Shown in pieces: positions 17,009 to 26,999 of a stretch of DNA of 64,000 nucleotides (position 1 is its first letter; every line of letters begins with the position of its first letter). The stretch comes from Ruegeria atlantica (lineage in GTDB: Bacteria > Pseudomonadota > Alphaproteobacteria > Rhodobacterales > Rhodobacteraceae): positions 123,208-187,207 of the forward strand of contig NZ_WQCG01000008.1 of NCBI RefSeq assembly GCF_013032505.1, given 5' to 3'. Under the pieces are notes generated by a model that worked only from the letters and a program-made list of their open reading frames with translations, was not told the origin of the DNA and made no database searches. The position numbers and the translations under genes were made by a program.

Positions 17009-19699
17009 ATGCCCATCAAAGTCGGACAAGACACCGCCAAAACACGCCGCAGCCTAAGCGTGAATGGCAAGTCCATTTCATATTATTCCATCCCCGCCGC
17101 GCAAGCGGCCGGACTGGGCGATTTTTCAAGGCTTCCCGCCGCGCTCAAAGTGGTTCTGGAAAACATGCTGCGTTTCGAGGATGACGGTTTTTCCGTCTCG
17201 GTCGACGATATCAAAGCCTTTGGCGAATGGGCGACAAGTGGCGGCAAGAACCCGCGCGAGATCGCGTATCGTCCTGCGCGCGTGTTGATGCAGGACTTTA
17301 CCGGTGTTCCGGCTGTTGTCGATCTGGCAGCGATGCGCGATGGCATCAAAGGGCTGGGCGGTGATGCGCAAAAGATCAACCCTCTGAACCCTGTTGATCT
17401 GGTCATCGACCACTCGGTCATGATTGACGAATTCGGCAACCCGCGCGCGTTCCAGATGAATGTGGACCGTGAATATGAGCGCAATATGGAGCGCTATCAG
17501 TTCCTGAAATGGGGGCAGTCGGCATTCAACAACTTCCGCGTTGTTCCCCCCGGAACCGGCATCTGCCATCAGGTGAACCTGGAATATCTGGCACAAACTG
17601 TCTGGACCGACACCGATCAGAACGGCGACGATGTCGCCTACCCCGACACACTGGTTGGTACCGACAGCCACACGACGATGGTCAACGGTATGGCCGTTTT
17701 GGGCTGGGGTGTCGGTGGGATCGAGGCCGAAGCCGCGATGCTGGGCCAGCCGATCTCGATGCTCATCCCTGAGGTAGTAGGCTTTGAGCTGACCGGCGCT
17801 TTGGTCGAAGGCACAACCGGCACTGACCTTGTCCTGAAAGTCGTGGAAATGCTGCGCGAAAAGGGCGTCGTGGGCAAATTCGTCGAATTCTATGGCGAAG
17901 GTCTGGACCGCTTGCCGCTGGCCGACCGCGCGACCATTGCAAACATGGCGCCCGAATATGGCGCGACCTGTGGCTTCTTCCCAATCGACGGCGAAACACT
18001 GCGCTACATGCGAAACACCGGCCGTGATGAGGATCGTCTGGCGTTGGTCGAAGCCTATGCCAAGGAAAACGGCCTGTGGCGCGATGAAAACTATGCGCCC
18101 ATTTACACCGACACTCTGACGCTGGACATGGGCACAATTGTTCCCGCAATCTCGGGGCCAAAGCGTCCGCAGGACTATGTTGCGCTGACCGACGCCAAAG
18201 CAGCCTTCACCAAGGAAATGGCCGAAACCTTCAAACGCCCGATGGGCAAGCAGGTCGTGGTCAAGGGCGAAAATTACGGCATGGAATCGGGCAAGGTTGT
18301 GATCGCCTCGATCACCTCCTGTACCAACACTTCAAACCCTTATGTGATGATTGGTGCCGGTCTGGTCGCAAAAAAGGCGCATGAGCTAGGCTTGAACCGT
18401 CAGCCGTGGGTCAAAACATCGCTGGCCCCCGGTTCACAGGTTGTGTCTGAATACCTTGAGGCTGCGGGCCTGCAGCAGCATCTGGATGCCATCGGATTCA
18501 ACCTTGTCGGCTATGGCTGCACCACCTGCATCGGCAACTCTGGCCCGATCCAGAGGGAAATCAGCGAAGCGATTGCCGAAGGAGATCTGGTCGCCACATC
18601 CGTTCTGTCTGGCAACCGCAACTTCGAAGGCCGGATTTCGCCGGACGTGCGGGCCAACTATCTGGCCTCGCCGCCACTGGTCGTGGTCTACGCACTGGCT
18701 GGCACCATGGATATCGATCTGACGTCCGAGCCGATCGGTCAGGACAAGGACGGCAATGACGTCTTCATGAAAGACATCTGGCCAACCCAAAGCGAAATTG
18801 CCGAATTGGTTCAGGAAACGGTCACCCGCGAAGCGTTCCAGTCCAAATACGCTGACGTTTTCAAAGGTGACGAAAAGTGGCAGAGCGTCGAGGTTCCGCA
18901 ACAGGAAACCTATAACTGGCCGCCGACTTCGACGTATATCCAGAACCCCCCATATTTTCAGGGGATGGGGTCCGAGCCAGGCACGATCTCGAACATCGAC
19001 GGGGCCAAGGTTCTTGCGGTTCTTGGTGACATGGTCACGACCGACCACATCTCACCGGCCGGATCGTTTGCAAGTACGTCGCCTGCCGGTAAGTACCTGA
19101 TCGAACGTCAGGTGCAGCCGCGCGAGTTCAACTCTTACGGCTCCCGCCGCGGCAATCACGAAGTCATGATGCGCGGCACTTTCGCCAATATCCGCATCAA
19201 GAACGAGATGCTCGATGGGGTCGAAGGTGGCTACACAAAAGGGCCTGATGGCGAACAGACGTCGATCTATGACGCCTCAATGGCCTATCAGGAACAGGGC
19301 GTCCCGCTGGTTGTTTTTGGCGGTGAGCAATACGGTGCGGGCTCCTCGCGCGACTGGGCGGCTAAGGGTACGGCCCTACTGGGCGTCAAAGCCGTGATTG
19401 CGGAAAGCTTTGAGCGAATCCACCGGTCCAACCTGGTTGGCATGGGCGTGATCCCGTTCGAATTCACCGGCGGCGACACCCGCAAGACGCTGGGACTGAC
19501 AGGTGACGAAACCGTTTCGATCCATGGCTTGGACTCGGTTGAACCGCTGCAGGAGGTGCCCTGCACCATCATTTTCAGCGATGGAACCGAAAAGACGATA
19601 ACGCTGAAATGCCGGATCGATACCGCGCCCGAGATCGAATACATCGAAAACGGCGGCGTACTGCAATACGTGCTGCGGAACCTCGCCAAGGCAGATTAA
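17009..19699 (+). CDS. acnA: Aconitate hydratase A
   Basis: 896 residues, monomeric aconitase/IRP1 type, interconverting citrate and isocitrate in the TCA cycle. The three [4Fe-4S] cysteines lie in [11 protein letters not shown] and [24 protein letters not shown] and the swivel-domain stretch [12 protein letters not shown] are intact. The ATG follows AGAGGGAGG; the open frame extends 52 codons upstream without support. A strong terminator closes the gene. The 231 bases upstream hold its promoter, with no operator I can name. Confidence 0.98.
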   Translation: MPIKVGQDTAKTRRSLSVNGKSISYYSIPAAQAAGLGDFSRLPAALKVVLENMLRFEDDGFSVSVDDIKAFGEWATSGGKNPREIAYRPARVLMQDFTGVPAVVDLAAMRDGIKGLGGDAQKINPLNPVDLVIDHSVMIDEFGNPRAFQMNVDREYERNMERYQFLKWGQSAFNNFRVVPPGTGICHQVNLEYLAQTVWTDTDQNGDDVAYPDTLVGTDSHTTMVNGMAVLGWGVGGIEAEAAMLGQPISMLIPEVVGFELTGALVEGTTGTDLVLKVVEMLREKGVVGKFVEFYGEGLDRLPLADRATIANMAPEYGATCGFFPIDGETLRYMRNTGRDEDRLALVEAYAKENGLWRDENYAPIYTDTLTLDMGTIVPAISGPKRPQDYVALTDAKAAFTKEMAETFKRPMGKQVVVKGENYGMESGKVVIASITSCTNTSNPYVMIGAGLVAKKAHELGLNRQPWVKTSLAPGSQVVSEYLEAAGLQQHLDAIGFNLVGYGCTTCIGNSGPIQREISEAIAEGDLVATSVLSGNRNFEGRISPDVRANYLASPPLVVVYALAGTMDIDLTSEPIGQDKDGNDVFMKDIWPTQSEIAELVQETVTREAFQSKYADVFKGDEKWQSVEVPQQETYNWPPTSTYIQNPPYFQGMGSEPGTISNIDGAKVLAVLGDMVTTDHISPAGSFASTSPAGKYLIERQVQPREFNSYGSRRGNHEVMMRGTFANIRIKNEMLDGVEGGYTKGPDGEQTSIYDASMAYQEQGVPLVVFGGEQYGAGSSRDWAAKGTALLGVKAVIAESFERIHRSNLVGMGVIPFEFTGGDTRKTLGLTGDETVSIHGLDSVEPLQEVPCTIIFSDGTEKTITLKCRIDTAPEIEYIENGGVLQYVLRNLAKAD

Positions 19700-19705
19700 A
19701 ACAAC

Positions 19706-19737
19706 AAAGCCCCGACCAACAACGCCGGGGCTTTTTC
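19706..19737. terminator. Terminator between convergent acnA and ccmG
   Basis: AAAGCCCCG (19706-19714) pairs with CGGGGCTTT (19726-19734), followed by TTTCTT on the plus strand. The reverse strand also ends in a T-rich stretch, so it may serve the ccm operon as well, together with a small 7-bp hairpin at 19770-19786. Confidence 0.85.
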
Positions 19738-19807
19738 TTGGGCCAGTGCCACAGGCTCCAGACTAAAGCGCGTGCCGCAGGCACGCTCCGCTTGGCAATG
19801 GTTCAGA

Positions 19808-20344
19808 TCACCGGCCGGCTTTCTCCAGTGCTGGCCGCAGCGTGCTTTCGATCACGCGCTGTGTAATCGGACCGGCAAAGCGCAAAATGATCGTGCCCTC
19901 TCCGTCGATCACATAGGTCTCAGGTACCCCATACAAACCCCAGTCCAGCGCCATTCGGCCTTGTTCGTCCCGTCCGATGGACTCGTAAGGGTCGCCCAGT
20001 TCGTTCAAAAACGCTTCGGCGTTATTCAGTTGATCCTTGTAGTTGATGCCGTAGACCGGGATACCCTCTTCGGATAGCGCCTCAAGGTTGGGGTGCTCGG
20101 CCCTGCACGGGGCGCACCAGCTGGCCCAATAGTTGACCAGCTTGACCTCACCATCGCGCAGGGTCGCATCGTCAAACAACGTCTTGCCCGGAAACTCGGT
20201 CAGAACAACGGGCGGCGCAGGTTGTCCTTCGCGCGCCGATGGCAAGGCGTTTGGGTCTTCCCGGAACATGCCAATGCCCGCCAAAACGGCAAACGCGCCA
20301 AAAATCAGTGGCGGCGCAATCATCAGGGGCGAGATTTTAGCCAT
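19808..20344 (-). CDS. ccmG: Cytochrome c maturation thiol:disulfide protein CcmG/DsbE
   Basis: 178 residues: an N-terminal anchor (about 7-25) and a periplasmic thioredoxin domain with WCAPC (NYWASWCAPCRAEH). The GVPETYVID loop with cis-proline is the CcmG signature. It keeps apocytochrome CXXCH cysteines reduced for heme attachment. Its start overlaps the ccmD stop by 8 bases. Confidence 0.95.
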   Translation of the reverse strand: MAKISPLMIAPPLIFGAFAVLAGIGMFREDPNALPSAREGQPAPPVVLTEFPGKTLFDDATLRDGEVKLVNYWASWCAPCRAEHPNLEALSEEGIPVYGINYKDQLNNAEAFLNELGDPYESIGRDEQGRMALDWGLYGVPETYVIDGEGTIILRFAGPITQRVIESTLRPALEKAGR

Positions 20345-20495
20345 TGCGCATCATCCTGTTTTCGACCTTTTCCATTTCCGCCCGCACCTTGCGGCCACGC
20401 ATCACACTGAGAACAAACAACGCAATCAGCAGCCCGAGCGAGACCGCATAGGACCACAAAACCGCATCGGCGTATTTTCCAAGATCAGGGATCAT
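20337..20495 (-). CDS. ccmD: Heme exporter protein CcmD
   Basis: 52 residues, one membrane helix (about 14-32, WSYAVSLGLLIALFVLSV) followed by a basic coiled tail (RGRKVRAEMEKVENRMMR). The size, the single helix and the position between ccmC and ccmG identify it. CcmD helps release holo-CcmE from the CcmABC complex. Its ATG overlaps the ccmC stop (ATGA) and its end overlaps the ccmG start. Confidence 0.88.
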   Translation of the reverse strand: MIPDLGKYADAVLWSYAVSLGLLIALFVLSVMRGRKVRAEMEKVENRMMRNG

Positions 20496-21265
20496 CCGTT
20501 TAGCCTTTCTCTCGAAAGCAGCGCCTTGATCCGACGCGCCCTAATTTCTGTACCTGTGCGATACAGAACCAACGCAATGAACAGCAGCACAAATCCGATA
20601 ATGCACAGCAGCAGCGGATAGAAATAGATATTGCTGACTTTTTCCTCGGTATCCGCACCGGTTACGGCCGCCGCGCGCATCACGGACGCCCCTTGATGCA
20701 GGCCCTGATTCCAGAAGTTCACAGCATAGCGGCTAAGCAAGGCAAAAACCGACCCCACCAGACAAAGGACCGAGGTAAGGTCGGCTGCGGTGTCGGAATC
20801 TTCAATCGCTTCCCACAGGGCCACATAACCCAAATAGAAAAGGAACAAGATCAGGAACGCGGTCAGGCGCGGATCCCAGGCCCACCAGGTGCCCCACATC
20901 GGTTGCCCCCAGATCGCGCCGGTTGCCAAGGCGATCAGGGTCATCACGATCCCAACCGGCGCCGCAGCCCGCGCGGCCAGCGCGCTGACATGGTGACGTC
21001 GCACCAGCCAGACCAGCGAGGTTGCAAGCATCATCAGCCAGCAATTAATCGCCATCAGTGACGCAGGTACATGCAGGTAGATGATCTTGACGGTCGAGCC
21101 CTGTTTGTAGTCATCCGGTGTGAAGAAAAAGCCCCAAGTCAGTCCGACGACCAGACACACCAAGGAGGAAATCCAGAAGAACGGCAACACCCGCTCGCTG
21201 GTGGCGAGGAATTTGCGCGGGTTGGCGTATTCCCAGAGGGTATTGGCTTTGGCTGCGATAGACAT
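20492..21265 (-). CDS. ccmC: Heme-handling membrane protein CcmC
   Basis: 257 residues with six membrane helices and the tryptophan-rich motif WGTWWAWDPRLT on the periplasmic side, which with flanking histidines (in IYLHVPAS and WNQGLHQGAS) holds heme for transfer to CcmE. It lies 61 bases after ccmB. Confidence 0.96.
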   Translation of the reverse strand: MSIAAKANTLWEYANPRKFLATSERVLPFFWISSLVCLVVGLTWGFFFTPDDYKQGSTVKIIYLHVPASLMAINCWLMMLATSLVWLVRRHHVSALAARAAAPVGIVMTLIALATGAIWGQPMWGTWWAWDPRLTAFLILFLFYLGYVALWEAIEDSDTAADLTSVLCLVGSVFALLSRYAVNFWNQGLHQGASVMRAAAVTGADTEEKVSNIYFYPLLLCIIGFVLLFIALVLYRTGTEIRARRIKALLSRERLNG

Positions 21266-21326
21266 GGGCTCTATTTAGTCCGACTCGTGTTCGTTCTCAA
21301 TTGACATCAGTCAAAGTGTGACTGCG

Positions 21327-21983
21327 TTACCGAAGGTTGATCCGCAGCACAGCTGCGCTGGCAAAGGGCAGCAGCGCAATCGTGGCAGCGGTGATCCCCG
21401 CCAGCATCAACAGCGGGGTTTGCGTTTCCATGCCTGTGGCACCACGGCGGGCGACCTCGGCTCCGAAAATCAGCGTTGGGACATAAAGCGGCAGAACCAG
21501 AAGTGACAAAAGCAGTCCGCCGCGCTTCAATCCCACAGTCAGCGCCGCACCAAAAGTACCGATCACGCTCATGGCCGGGGTGCCGATTAGCAACGATATC
21601 ACCAGCCAGAAAAACCCGGGCACCGGCAGGTTCAGCAACACGCCCAGAAAGGGTGCGGCCAAAACCAAAGGCAATCCCGTGGTAAGCCAGTGGGCCAGAG
21701 CCTTAATCGATACGACGGCCTCAAGCGGCAAGGGCGCCGTGGCCAACAGGTCAAGCGATCCGTCTTCCCAATCCAGCGCCAGCAGCCGGTCAAGCGACAA
21801 CAGGCAGGCCAGAAGAGCGCCCAGCCAAAGCACACCCGGTGCAATGGTCGACAGCAATGACGATTGCGGGCCTACTGAAAATGGTACCAGGACGGTCACG
21901 ATCAGAAAGAACGCAAGGCCCAAGCCAAAACCGCCGCCAGCACGGAAGGCCAGTTTCAGGTCGCGCAGCAGCAAGGCGATCAC
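21327..21983 (-). CDS. ccmB: Heme exporter ABC permease CcmB
   Basis: 218 residues, six membrane helices. The N-terminus [17 protein letters not shown] and the central [17 protein letters not shown] block are typical. The start is GTG, overlapping the ccmA stop as GTGA, so the two are translationally coupled. It pairs with CcmA in the CcmABCD complex. Confidence 0.95.
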   Translation of the reverse strand: MIALLLRDLKLAFRAGGGFGLGLAFFLIVTVLVPFSVGPQSSLLSTIAPGVLWLGALLACLLSLDRLLALDWEDGSLDLLATAPLPLEAVVSIKALAHWLTTGLPLVLAAPFLGVLLNLPVPGFFWLVISLLIGTPAMSVIGTFGAALTVGLKRGGLLLSLLVLPLYVPTLIFGAEVARRGATGMETQTPLLMLAGITAATIALLPFASAAVLRINLR

Positions 21984-22594
21984 AGGAAGCCTCCGTCAAA
22001 GTCGTCGATGGGTTTCGGTTTGGCCTTGTTTGGGCCCACATCCAAAACCGCGCCGTCCAAACCCAGGTCGATGTGAGTGGCGATCAGGGCCGATCCGCCC
22101 TGCCCCAGATGTGCGCGAACGGCGTCGGCGAACATCTGAACAGCATCCTTGTCCAGCGACACGGTAGGTTCGTCCAGCATCCAGATCGGCCTTCCGGTGA
22201 CCAGCATTCGGGCCAGTCCAAGCCGGCGTTTCTGCCCGGCGGACAGGTTGCCGGCGTGACGATCCGACAGTTCGTTCAGCTCATAGGCATCCAATGCGGA
22301 CTGAATGTCATCAGTACCAAAAACCGAGGCCCAGAACGTCAGGTTCTCGACAACCGTCAGAGTTGGTTTCAATCCATCGGAATGTGAGGCATAGGCGATA
22401 CGATCCTCGGCCCCGTCAATTGTTCCGCTCAGCGGTGGTTGCAGCCCTGCCAGCGTGCGCAACAAGGTAGTTTTGCCAATCCCGTTTGGTCCGCGCAGGA
22501 TCAATGCCTGTCCGGGTTTTAGCGAAAAACTCAGCCCTTCGAGCACTGCGATGCCCCCACGGGTGATGGCAAGATCGGTTACGGTCAGTGTCAT
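21980..22594 (-). CDS. ccmA: Cytochrome c biogenesis ABC ATPase CcmA
   Basis: 204 residues. Walker [12 protein letters not shown], signature [15 protein letters not shown], and Walker [13 protein letters not shown] are intact. Its ATP hydrolysis drives release of heme-loaded CcmE. It is the first ccm gene, 147 bases after the Mth938-type gene, so a separate promoter is possible here. Confidence 0.96.
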   Translation of the reverse strand: MTLTVTDLAITRGGIAVLEGLSFSLKPGQALILRGPNGIGKTTLLRTLAGLQPPLSGTIDGAEDRIAYASHSDGLKPTLTVVENLTFWASVFGTDDIQSALDAYELNELSDRHAGNLSAGQKRRLGLARMLVTGRPIWMLDEPTVSLDKDAVQMFADAVRAHLGQGGSALIATHIDLGLDGAVLDVGPNKAKPKPIDDFDGGFL

Positions 22595-22696
22595 ACGGCC
22601 CCGCTTATCTTATTGCGCATAGGGGCAAAAGGCGGGATTTGACGCAGGGCAACACCCATTCTGCGTTTGGATAACCTTAAATGCGAACGGCCAGGC

Positions 22697-22735
22697 CCTC
22701 GCGCTCCCCGGGATACTTTCACCCAGATGAAGAGG
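22697..22735. other. GC-box plus purine-rich intergenic element
   Basis: The gap between the Mth938 gene and ccmA contains CTCGCGCTCCCCGGGATACT followed by TTTCACCCAGATGAAGA. From memory, a very similar string (GC-rich box, CCGGGATA, then a GAAGAA-like tail) recurs in intergenic regions of many Rhodobacterales. I find only this one copy here and its role is unknown. Confidence 0.3.
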
Positions 22736-22741
22736 AACCCG

Positions 22742-23095
22742 TCAGGTGGCAAGCATAGCCAGCGCTATGCGACGCCCTTCAGAGAGCAGAACATTGTAGG
22801 TGCGACAGGCTGCCGGCGAGTTCATGATTTCAACCCCCATGCCTGCCTGTTCAAGCGCTGATCGAAGCGCTGTGGGGATGTGGGCCAACTCAGTGCCCGT
22901 TCCGATCAAGATGACATCCACCTGCGCGGCCAGTCCAAGTAAGGGCGATGGATCGTCGTATCCGCCCCAGCTGGCAGTGCCCGAAGGGCCAGTCAGAACC
23001 GAGCCTTCATAAACCCGGCCACCGATACGGAAAAAACCTGGTCCGTACCCGTCTACGGGGGATGCGCCGTTATATGTGATCTCATTCAACCGCAT
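22742..23095 (-). CDS. Mth938-like domain protein
   Basis: 117 residues, single Mth938/NDUFAF3-like domain (DUF498): MRLNEITYNGASPVDGYGPG, then VDVILIGTGTELAHIPTALR and VEIMNSPAACRTYNVLLSEGR. Its eukaryotic relative assists complex I assembly at the inner membrane; the bacterial role is not settled. Its start overlaps the 3' end of the TSUP gene by 14 bases, placing it in the sec operon. Confidence 0.9.
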   Translation of the reverse strand: MRLNEITYNGASPVDGYGPGFFRIGGRVYEGSVLTGPSGTASWGGYDDPSPLLGLAAQVDVILIGTGTELAHIPTALRSALEQAGMGVEIMNSPAACRTYNVLLSEGRRIALAMLAT

Positions 23096-23858
23096 GGATG
23101 TCTTCTATGCCCCAAAGCGGCAGGCCCGACAAGGCGGCAAGCGCGATCACCAAATAGGCCGCGGTGCGATAGATCTTTTCCTTTTCCGGATTGAACAACC
23201 AGCCACCCAGCCAATTGCCCAAAAGGTTTGGGACAGACAGAGCCAGCCCCAGCACAACACTATCAAGGGTCACGCGCCCCATGCTGGTCAGGAAACCGAA
23301 GATCAGAAAGTCGAAACCAAATAGGAATAGCAGGATGGTGGCCCGAATGACCTCAACCGGCAGTGGACGGGACATGTAGAACAGGATCACCGCCGGCCCA
23401 GGCAGCCCAGCAACCCCGCCGAGAAACCCTGCAGCTCCACCGATCGCCGTCACCATCGTACGTCGCACGCGCCCTTGGTAGCGTAGTCCTAGAATCAGAA
23501 TCGCAAGCATAAACAGAGCGAGGATACTGACGGCGTATCTAAAAACCTCTGGCTCGACCTGCGTAAGCATCCACAAGCCGATTGGCAGGACCAAAGCGCA
23601 ACCCAGCAACAGTCGCATCAGATCGCCATGGTCAACGGCGCGCCACGCCCGGCGGAGGTTAGGGAGTGGCCCGAAGATGTCCATGACTGTCAATCCGATC
23701 AGCGCTCCGAACGGACCAAGGAATGGGGTGGCCAAAGGTAGAAAAACCAACGCGGTCCCAAAACCGGAAAACCCGCGTACGATCCCGCCCAGAGTCGCTG
23801 CCAAAACGATAACGGCCAGCCCCGTGGGGGACTGGCCGAGCAGATCAGGCGTCCACAT
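23082..23858 (-). CDS. TauE/SafE (TSUP) family permease
   Basis: 258 residues, about eight membrane helices. The start chosen is MWTPDLLGQ, inside the end of secF (14-base overlap); the longer frame through secF is not used. GGIVRGFSGFGTALVFLPLA and the mirrored GGAAGFLGGVAGLPGPAVIL are the paired TSUP repeats. TSUP proteins export or import sulfite, sulfoacetate, taurine breakdown products or other organic anions; the substrate is not readable. It lies between secF and the Mth938 gene. Confidence 0.88.
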   Translation of the reverse strand: MWTPDLLGQSPTGLAVIVLAATLGGIVRGFSGFGTALVFLPLATPFLGPFGALIGLTVMDIFGPLPNLRRAWRAVDHGDLMRLLLGCALVLPIGLWMLTQVEPEVFRYAVSILALFMLAILILGLRYQGRVRRTMVTAIGGAAGFLGGVAGLPGPAVILFYMSRPLPVEVIRATILLFLFGFDFLIFGFLTSMGRVTLDSVVLGLALSVPNLLGNWLGGWLFNPEKEKIYRTAAYLVIALAALSGLPLWGIEDIHAVE

Positions 23859-24813
23859 TTGCGAACTGGTTGCCCGCGTTGTTTGACGGCTTCGACCAGT
23901 CGCGTTTGACGCCCAGCCACAGCAGGATGGTCGAGGCCACAAAGACCGAAGAGTATGTCCCCACGATCACGCCCCAGATCATCGCGAAGACAAAGCCGCG
24001 GATCACGTCCCCGCCCAGCACATAGAGCGAGATCAGAGCCAACAGGGTGGTAACCGAGGTCATTACTGTTCGACTGAGTGTTTCGTTGATCGAGATGTTC
24101 AGAACCTCTTTGAGGTCCTTCTTCTTGTACTTCCGCAGGTTCTCGCGGACGCGGTCGAACACGACCACGGTGTCGTTCAGCGAATAGCCAACGATGGTCA
24201 ACAGCGCGGCGATGATAGCCAGGTCGAACCGGATTTGCAGTTCCGAGAAAATCCCGATGGTCAGGATCACGTCATGCACCAGCGCGGCCACCGCGCCCAA
24301 AGCGAACTGCCATTCGAAGCGCAGCCATATGTAGACAAGCACCGCACCAATAGCGAGCACCACCGCGATCACCGCCGTTTGGATCAATTCGCCCGAGACC
24401 TTGGGGCCGACAGATTCGACGGACACAAACTGAATATCTGGCGCAGCGATTTTGAGCGCCTCTTCCACGGCAGTCACCGTTGCGGCCGACACAGCCTCGG
24501 CATCGGCTTGCGCCTGAATGCGGATCATCGCGACGTTTTCGTCCTCACCAAAAGTGGGATCGAAAATCTCAGTAATGGTCACGTCGCCCAATTCCAGCGG
24601 CGCAATGGCTTCACGATAAGCACCAACATCCACGACTTCTGCACTTTGAGTTCTGATCGTGGTACCGCCCCGGAAGTCGATACCGAAGTTCAGGCCCTGA
24701 AGCATGAAGGACGTGAAGGCCACGATCATCATAAGGGCTGAGATTCCCAGCCAGATCTTCCAGCGGCTGAAGAAATCGAACGAGGTGTTCTGGGGTACGA
24801 GTTTCAGTCTCAT
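23845..24813 (-). CDS. secF: Protein translocase subunit SecF
   Basis: 322 residues with six membrane helices and the first periplasmic domain carrying FGIDFRGGTTI. GYSLNDTVVVFDRVREN is the conserved TM4-TM5 motif of SecF with its aspartate. The ATG at 24813 lies 2 bases after the secD stop; an in-frame TTG two codons earlier overlaps it. With SecD it uses the proton gradient to pull proteins out of the SecYEG channel. Confidence 0.97.
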   Translation of the reverse strand: MRLKLVPQNTSFDFFSRWKIWLGISALMMIVAFTSFMLQGLNFGIDFRGGTTIRTQSAEVVDVGAYREAIAPLELGDVTITEIFDPTFGEDENVAMIRIQAQADAEAVSAATVTAVEEALKIAAPDIQFVSVESVGPKVSGELIQTAVIAVVLAIGAVLVYIWLRFEWQFALGAVAALVHDVILTIGIFSELQIRFDLAIIAALLTIVGYSLNDTVVVFDRVRENLRKYKKKDLKEVLNISINETLSRTVMTSVTTLLALISLYVLGGDVIRGFVFAMIWGVIVGTYSSVFVASTILLWLGVKRDWSKPSNNAGNQFANVDA

Positions 24814-24815
24814 GA

Positions 24816-26477
24816 TCAAACCTCGATCGTTTTCGGGCGGCGGCGTTCGAACCAGATGACGATCATCAAACGCGTCACGAAGATCGCGGTGAAGACCGAG
24901 GTCAGAATACCAAGACCCAACGTAATTGCGAAACCGCGTACCGGGCCGCTGCCCATTGCAAACAGGATCACGGCGGTGATGAACGTTGTGACGTTCGCAT
25001 CCAGGATAGCCGAGAGTGCTTTTTCATAACCCAACTCGATGGCGCGTGCAGGGCCCTTTGCGGATTTCAATTCTTCTCGGATCCGCTCAAAGATCAGCAC
25101 GTTGGCATCCACCGCCATACCAACCGTCAGTACGATACCAGCGATACCAGGCAGTGTCAGGGTCGCTCCGATCAGGGACAGCAGGCCAAACAACAGGCCC
25201 ACGTTGATGATCAGAGCGATGTTGGCAAAGATACCAAACAGGCCGTAGCTGAGCGCCATGAAAACCAGCACTGCGGCAAAGGCTACGATCGTCGCGACCT
25301 TGCCGGCATCAATGCTGTCCTGACCCAATTCCGGACCAATGGTCCGTTCCTCGAGGAACTCCAGCCCCGCTGGTAAAGCACCTGCGCGCAACAGAACTGC
25401 CAGATTGGTACTTTCTTCAACGGTGAAGTTGCCGGTGATTATGCCCGAGCCGCCTGGAATGTGGCTTTGAATGACAGGGGCCGAGATGACCTCATCATCA
25501 AGAATGATTGCGAAAGGCTGGCCGATGTTTTCCAGCGTATAGTCGCCGAACTTGCGCGCTCCCGATGTATTGAACCTGAAGCTGACCGCCGGGCGACCGT
25601 TCTGATCGAAGGCCGGCTGCGCGTCCACCAGCTCTTCACCGGTGACGACCGAAGCCGACTCGACCGTATAGAACAAGCCGGTTTCGTCGATAGAGGGGAG
25701 GACCTTTTCGCCAATCCCCGGCACTGCGTCCGGGTTGGTACCCCGCCCCACAACCGGGTTGAACGTCAGCTGAGCAGTGGTGCCGATGATCTCCTTCAGT
25801 TCACCAGCGCTGCCGATACCTGGCACCTGAATCAGGATACGATCCGCACCTTGGCGTTGGATTGTGGGTTCACGTGTACCGACTTCGTCAATACGGCGGC
25901 GCACAATTTCAAGCGACTGGCGCACGGTTCGGTCGTCTGAGGCCAGCTTTTCCGCCTCGGACAATTGAACGACGATTGTGTCACCTTCAGCCCGCGCCTC
26001 GATATCGGTCGCACCTACCCCTGTCAGGGTCTGCACCTGACGGGCCAGACCGCGCACAACTTCCAACGCACGCGACATGCCCTCGGGCTGACTGATGCGC
26101 ACCCGAATCTCGTCCGGAGCGGAATCTTGTTTCCGAATGGTGCCAACCGTGGCGCGTTCATCTCGCAGCGCATCGCGGATTTCGGGCCACATTGCCTCCA
26201 TCCGGGATTCGTACACATCACCGACCTGAACTTCAGCCAGCAAATGCGCGCCACCGCGCAGATCAAGGCCAAGATTGACCAAGGACGACGGCAGCCAGTT
26301 CGGCCATTGCGCCGCCTCGGCCTGCATTTCAGGAGTGTCGATGCCAAGCTCGATTGCGGCCTTGGCATCGTTGGATTGCTCGACGCGCGTATAAAACGCA
26401 TTCGGCAGGGCCATCAGCAGGCCGATCACGCAGACCGACCAGATCAGAACCCGCTTCCAGGTATCAATTTGCAGCAT
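24816..26477 (-). CDS. secD: Protein translocase subunit SecD
   Basis: 553 residues, the shorter alphaproteobacterial form. GLDLRGGAHLLAEV near residue 70 is the D1 motif, followed by the P1 head region and six membrane helices. GMAVDANVLIFERIREEL holds the catalytic aspartate in TM4. It lies between yajC and secF. Confidence 0.97.
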   Translation of the reverse strand: MLQIDTWKRVLIWSVCVIGLLMALPNAFYTRVEQSNDAKAAIELGIDTPEMQAEAAQWPNWLPSSLVNLGLDLRGGAHLLAEVQVGDVYESRMEAMWPEIRDALRDERATVGTIRKQDSAPDEIRVRISQPEGMSRALEVVRGLARQVQTLTGVGATDIEARAEGDTIVVQLSEAEKLASDDRTVRQSLEIVRRRIDEVGTREPTIQRQGADRILIQVPGIGSAGELKEIIGTTAQLTFNPVVGRGTNPDAVPGIGEKVLPSIDETGLFYTVESASVVTGEELVDAQPAFDQNGRPAVSFRFNTSGARKFGDYTLENIGQPFAIILDDEVISAPVIQSHIPGGSGIITGNFTVEESTNLAVLLRAGALPAGLEFLEERTIGPELGQDSIDAGKVATIVAFAAVLVFMALSYGLFGIFANIALIINVGLLFGLLSLIGATLTLPGIAGIVLTVGMAVDANVLIFERIREELKSAKGPARAIELGYEKALSAILDANVTTFITAVILFAMGSGPVRGFAITLGLGILTSVFTAIFVTRLMIVIWFERRRPKTIEV

Positions 26478-26510
26478 TACCCTGCCTTTTCAAGGAATTA
26501 TCGCGCGAAG

Positions 26511-26798
26511 TTACTTCGCAGGTTCGGTTTTGTTCAGAACCTGCGCAATGGTCGATTTGACCACACGAACCTTCACACCCTCGGCGATTTCAACTTCGAT
26601 CTCGTTGTCGCCTTCCTTGACCTTGGACACCTTGCCGATCAATCCACCCTGGGTGACGACCTGATCGCCGCGGCGCACTGCCTCGACCATGGCCTGATGC
26701 TGCTTCATCTTTTTCTGCTGAGGGCGGATGAGCAGAAAATACATGATCGCAAAGATCAGGATCAGCGGGAGAAACTGGGCGATTGCGCCACCTTCCAT
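26511..26798 (-). CDS. yajC: Preprotein translocase accessory subunit YajC
   Basis: 95 residues. One helix (FLPLILIFAIMYFLLI) followed by RPQQKKMKQHQ and GDQVVTQGGLIGKV are diagnostic. It is the first gene of the leftward yajC-secD-secF operon, with AAGGA before the ATG. A small hairpin (26822-26838) lies in its leader. Confidence 0.97.
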   Translation of the reverse strand: MEGGAIAQFLPLILIFAIMYFLLIRPQQKKMKQHQAMVEAVRRGDQVVTQGGLIGKVSKVKEGDNEIEVEIAEGVKVRVVKSTIAQVLNKTEPAK

Positions 26799-26999
26799 GG
26801 GATATTCCTTTGTTTTGGTGCTGCGGAGAAGCTCCGCAAATTTGGCGAGAACCTATGCTCTGAGTTGCGCCTTTGCAAGCGAAGGCCGCGCCGAACTCCA
26901 CCGGGATCTGACCACAGTGTGCAAAGAACAAGCCAGGCGTTGCAGATATGTCCTAGGCAGGTCACCGAAACTGGGTATAGTTTGGGCTAAGGGGGACAT

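Noticed and set aside
25965..26990. Plus-strand frame of 341 codons over secD and yajC
   Set aside because: Antisense to two certain genes, no ribosome site or domain.
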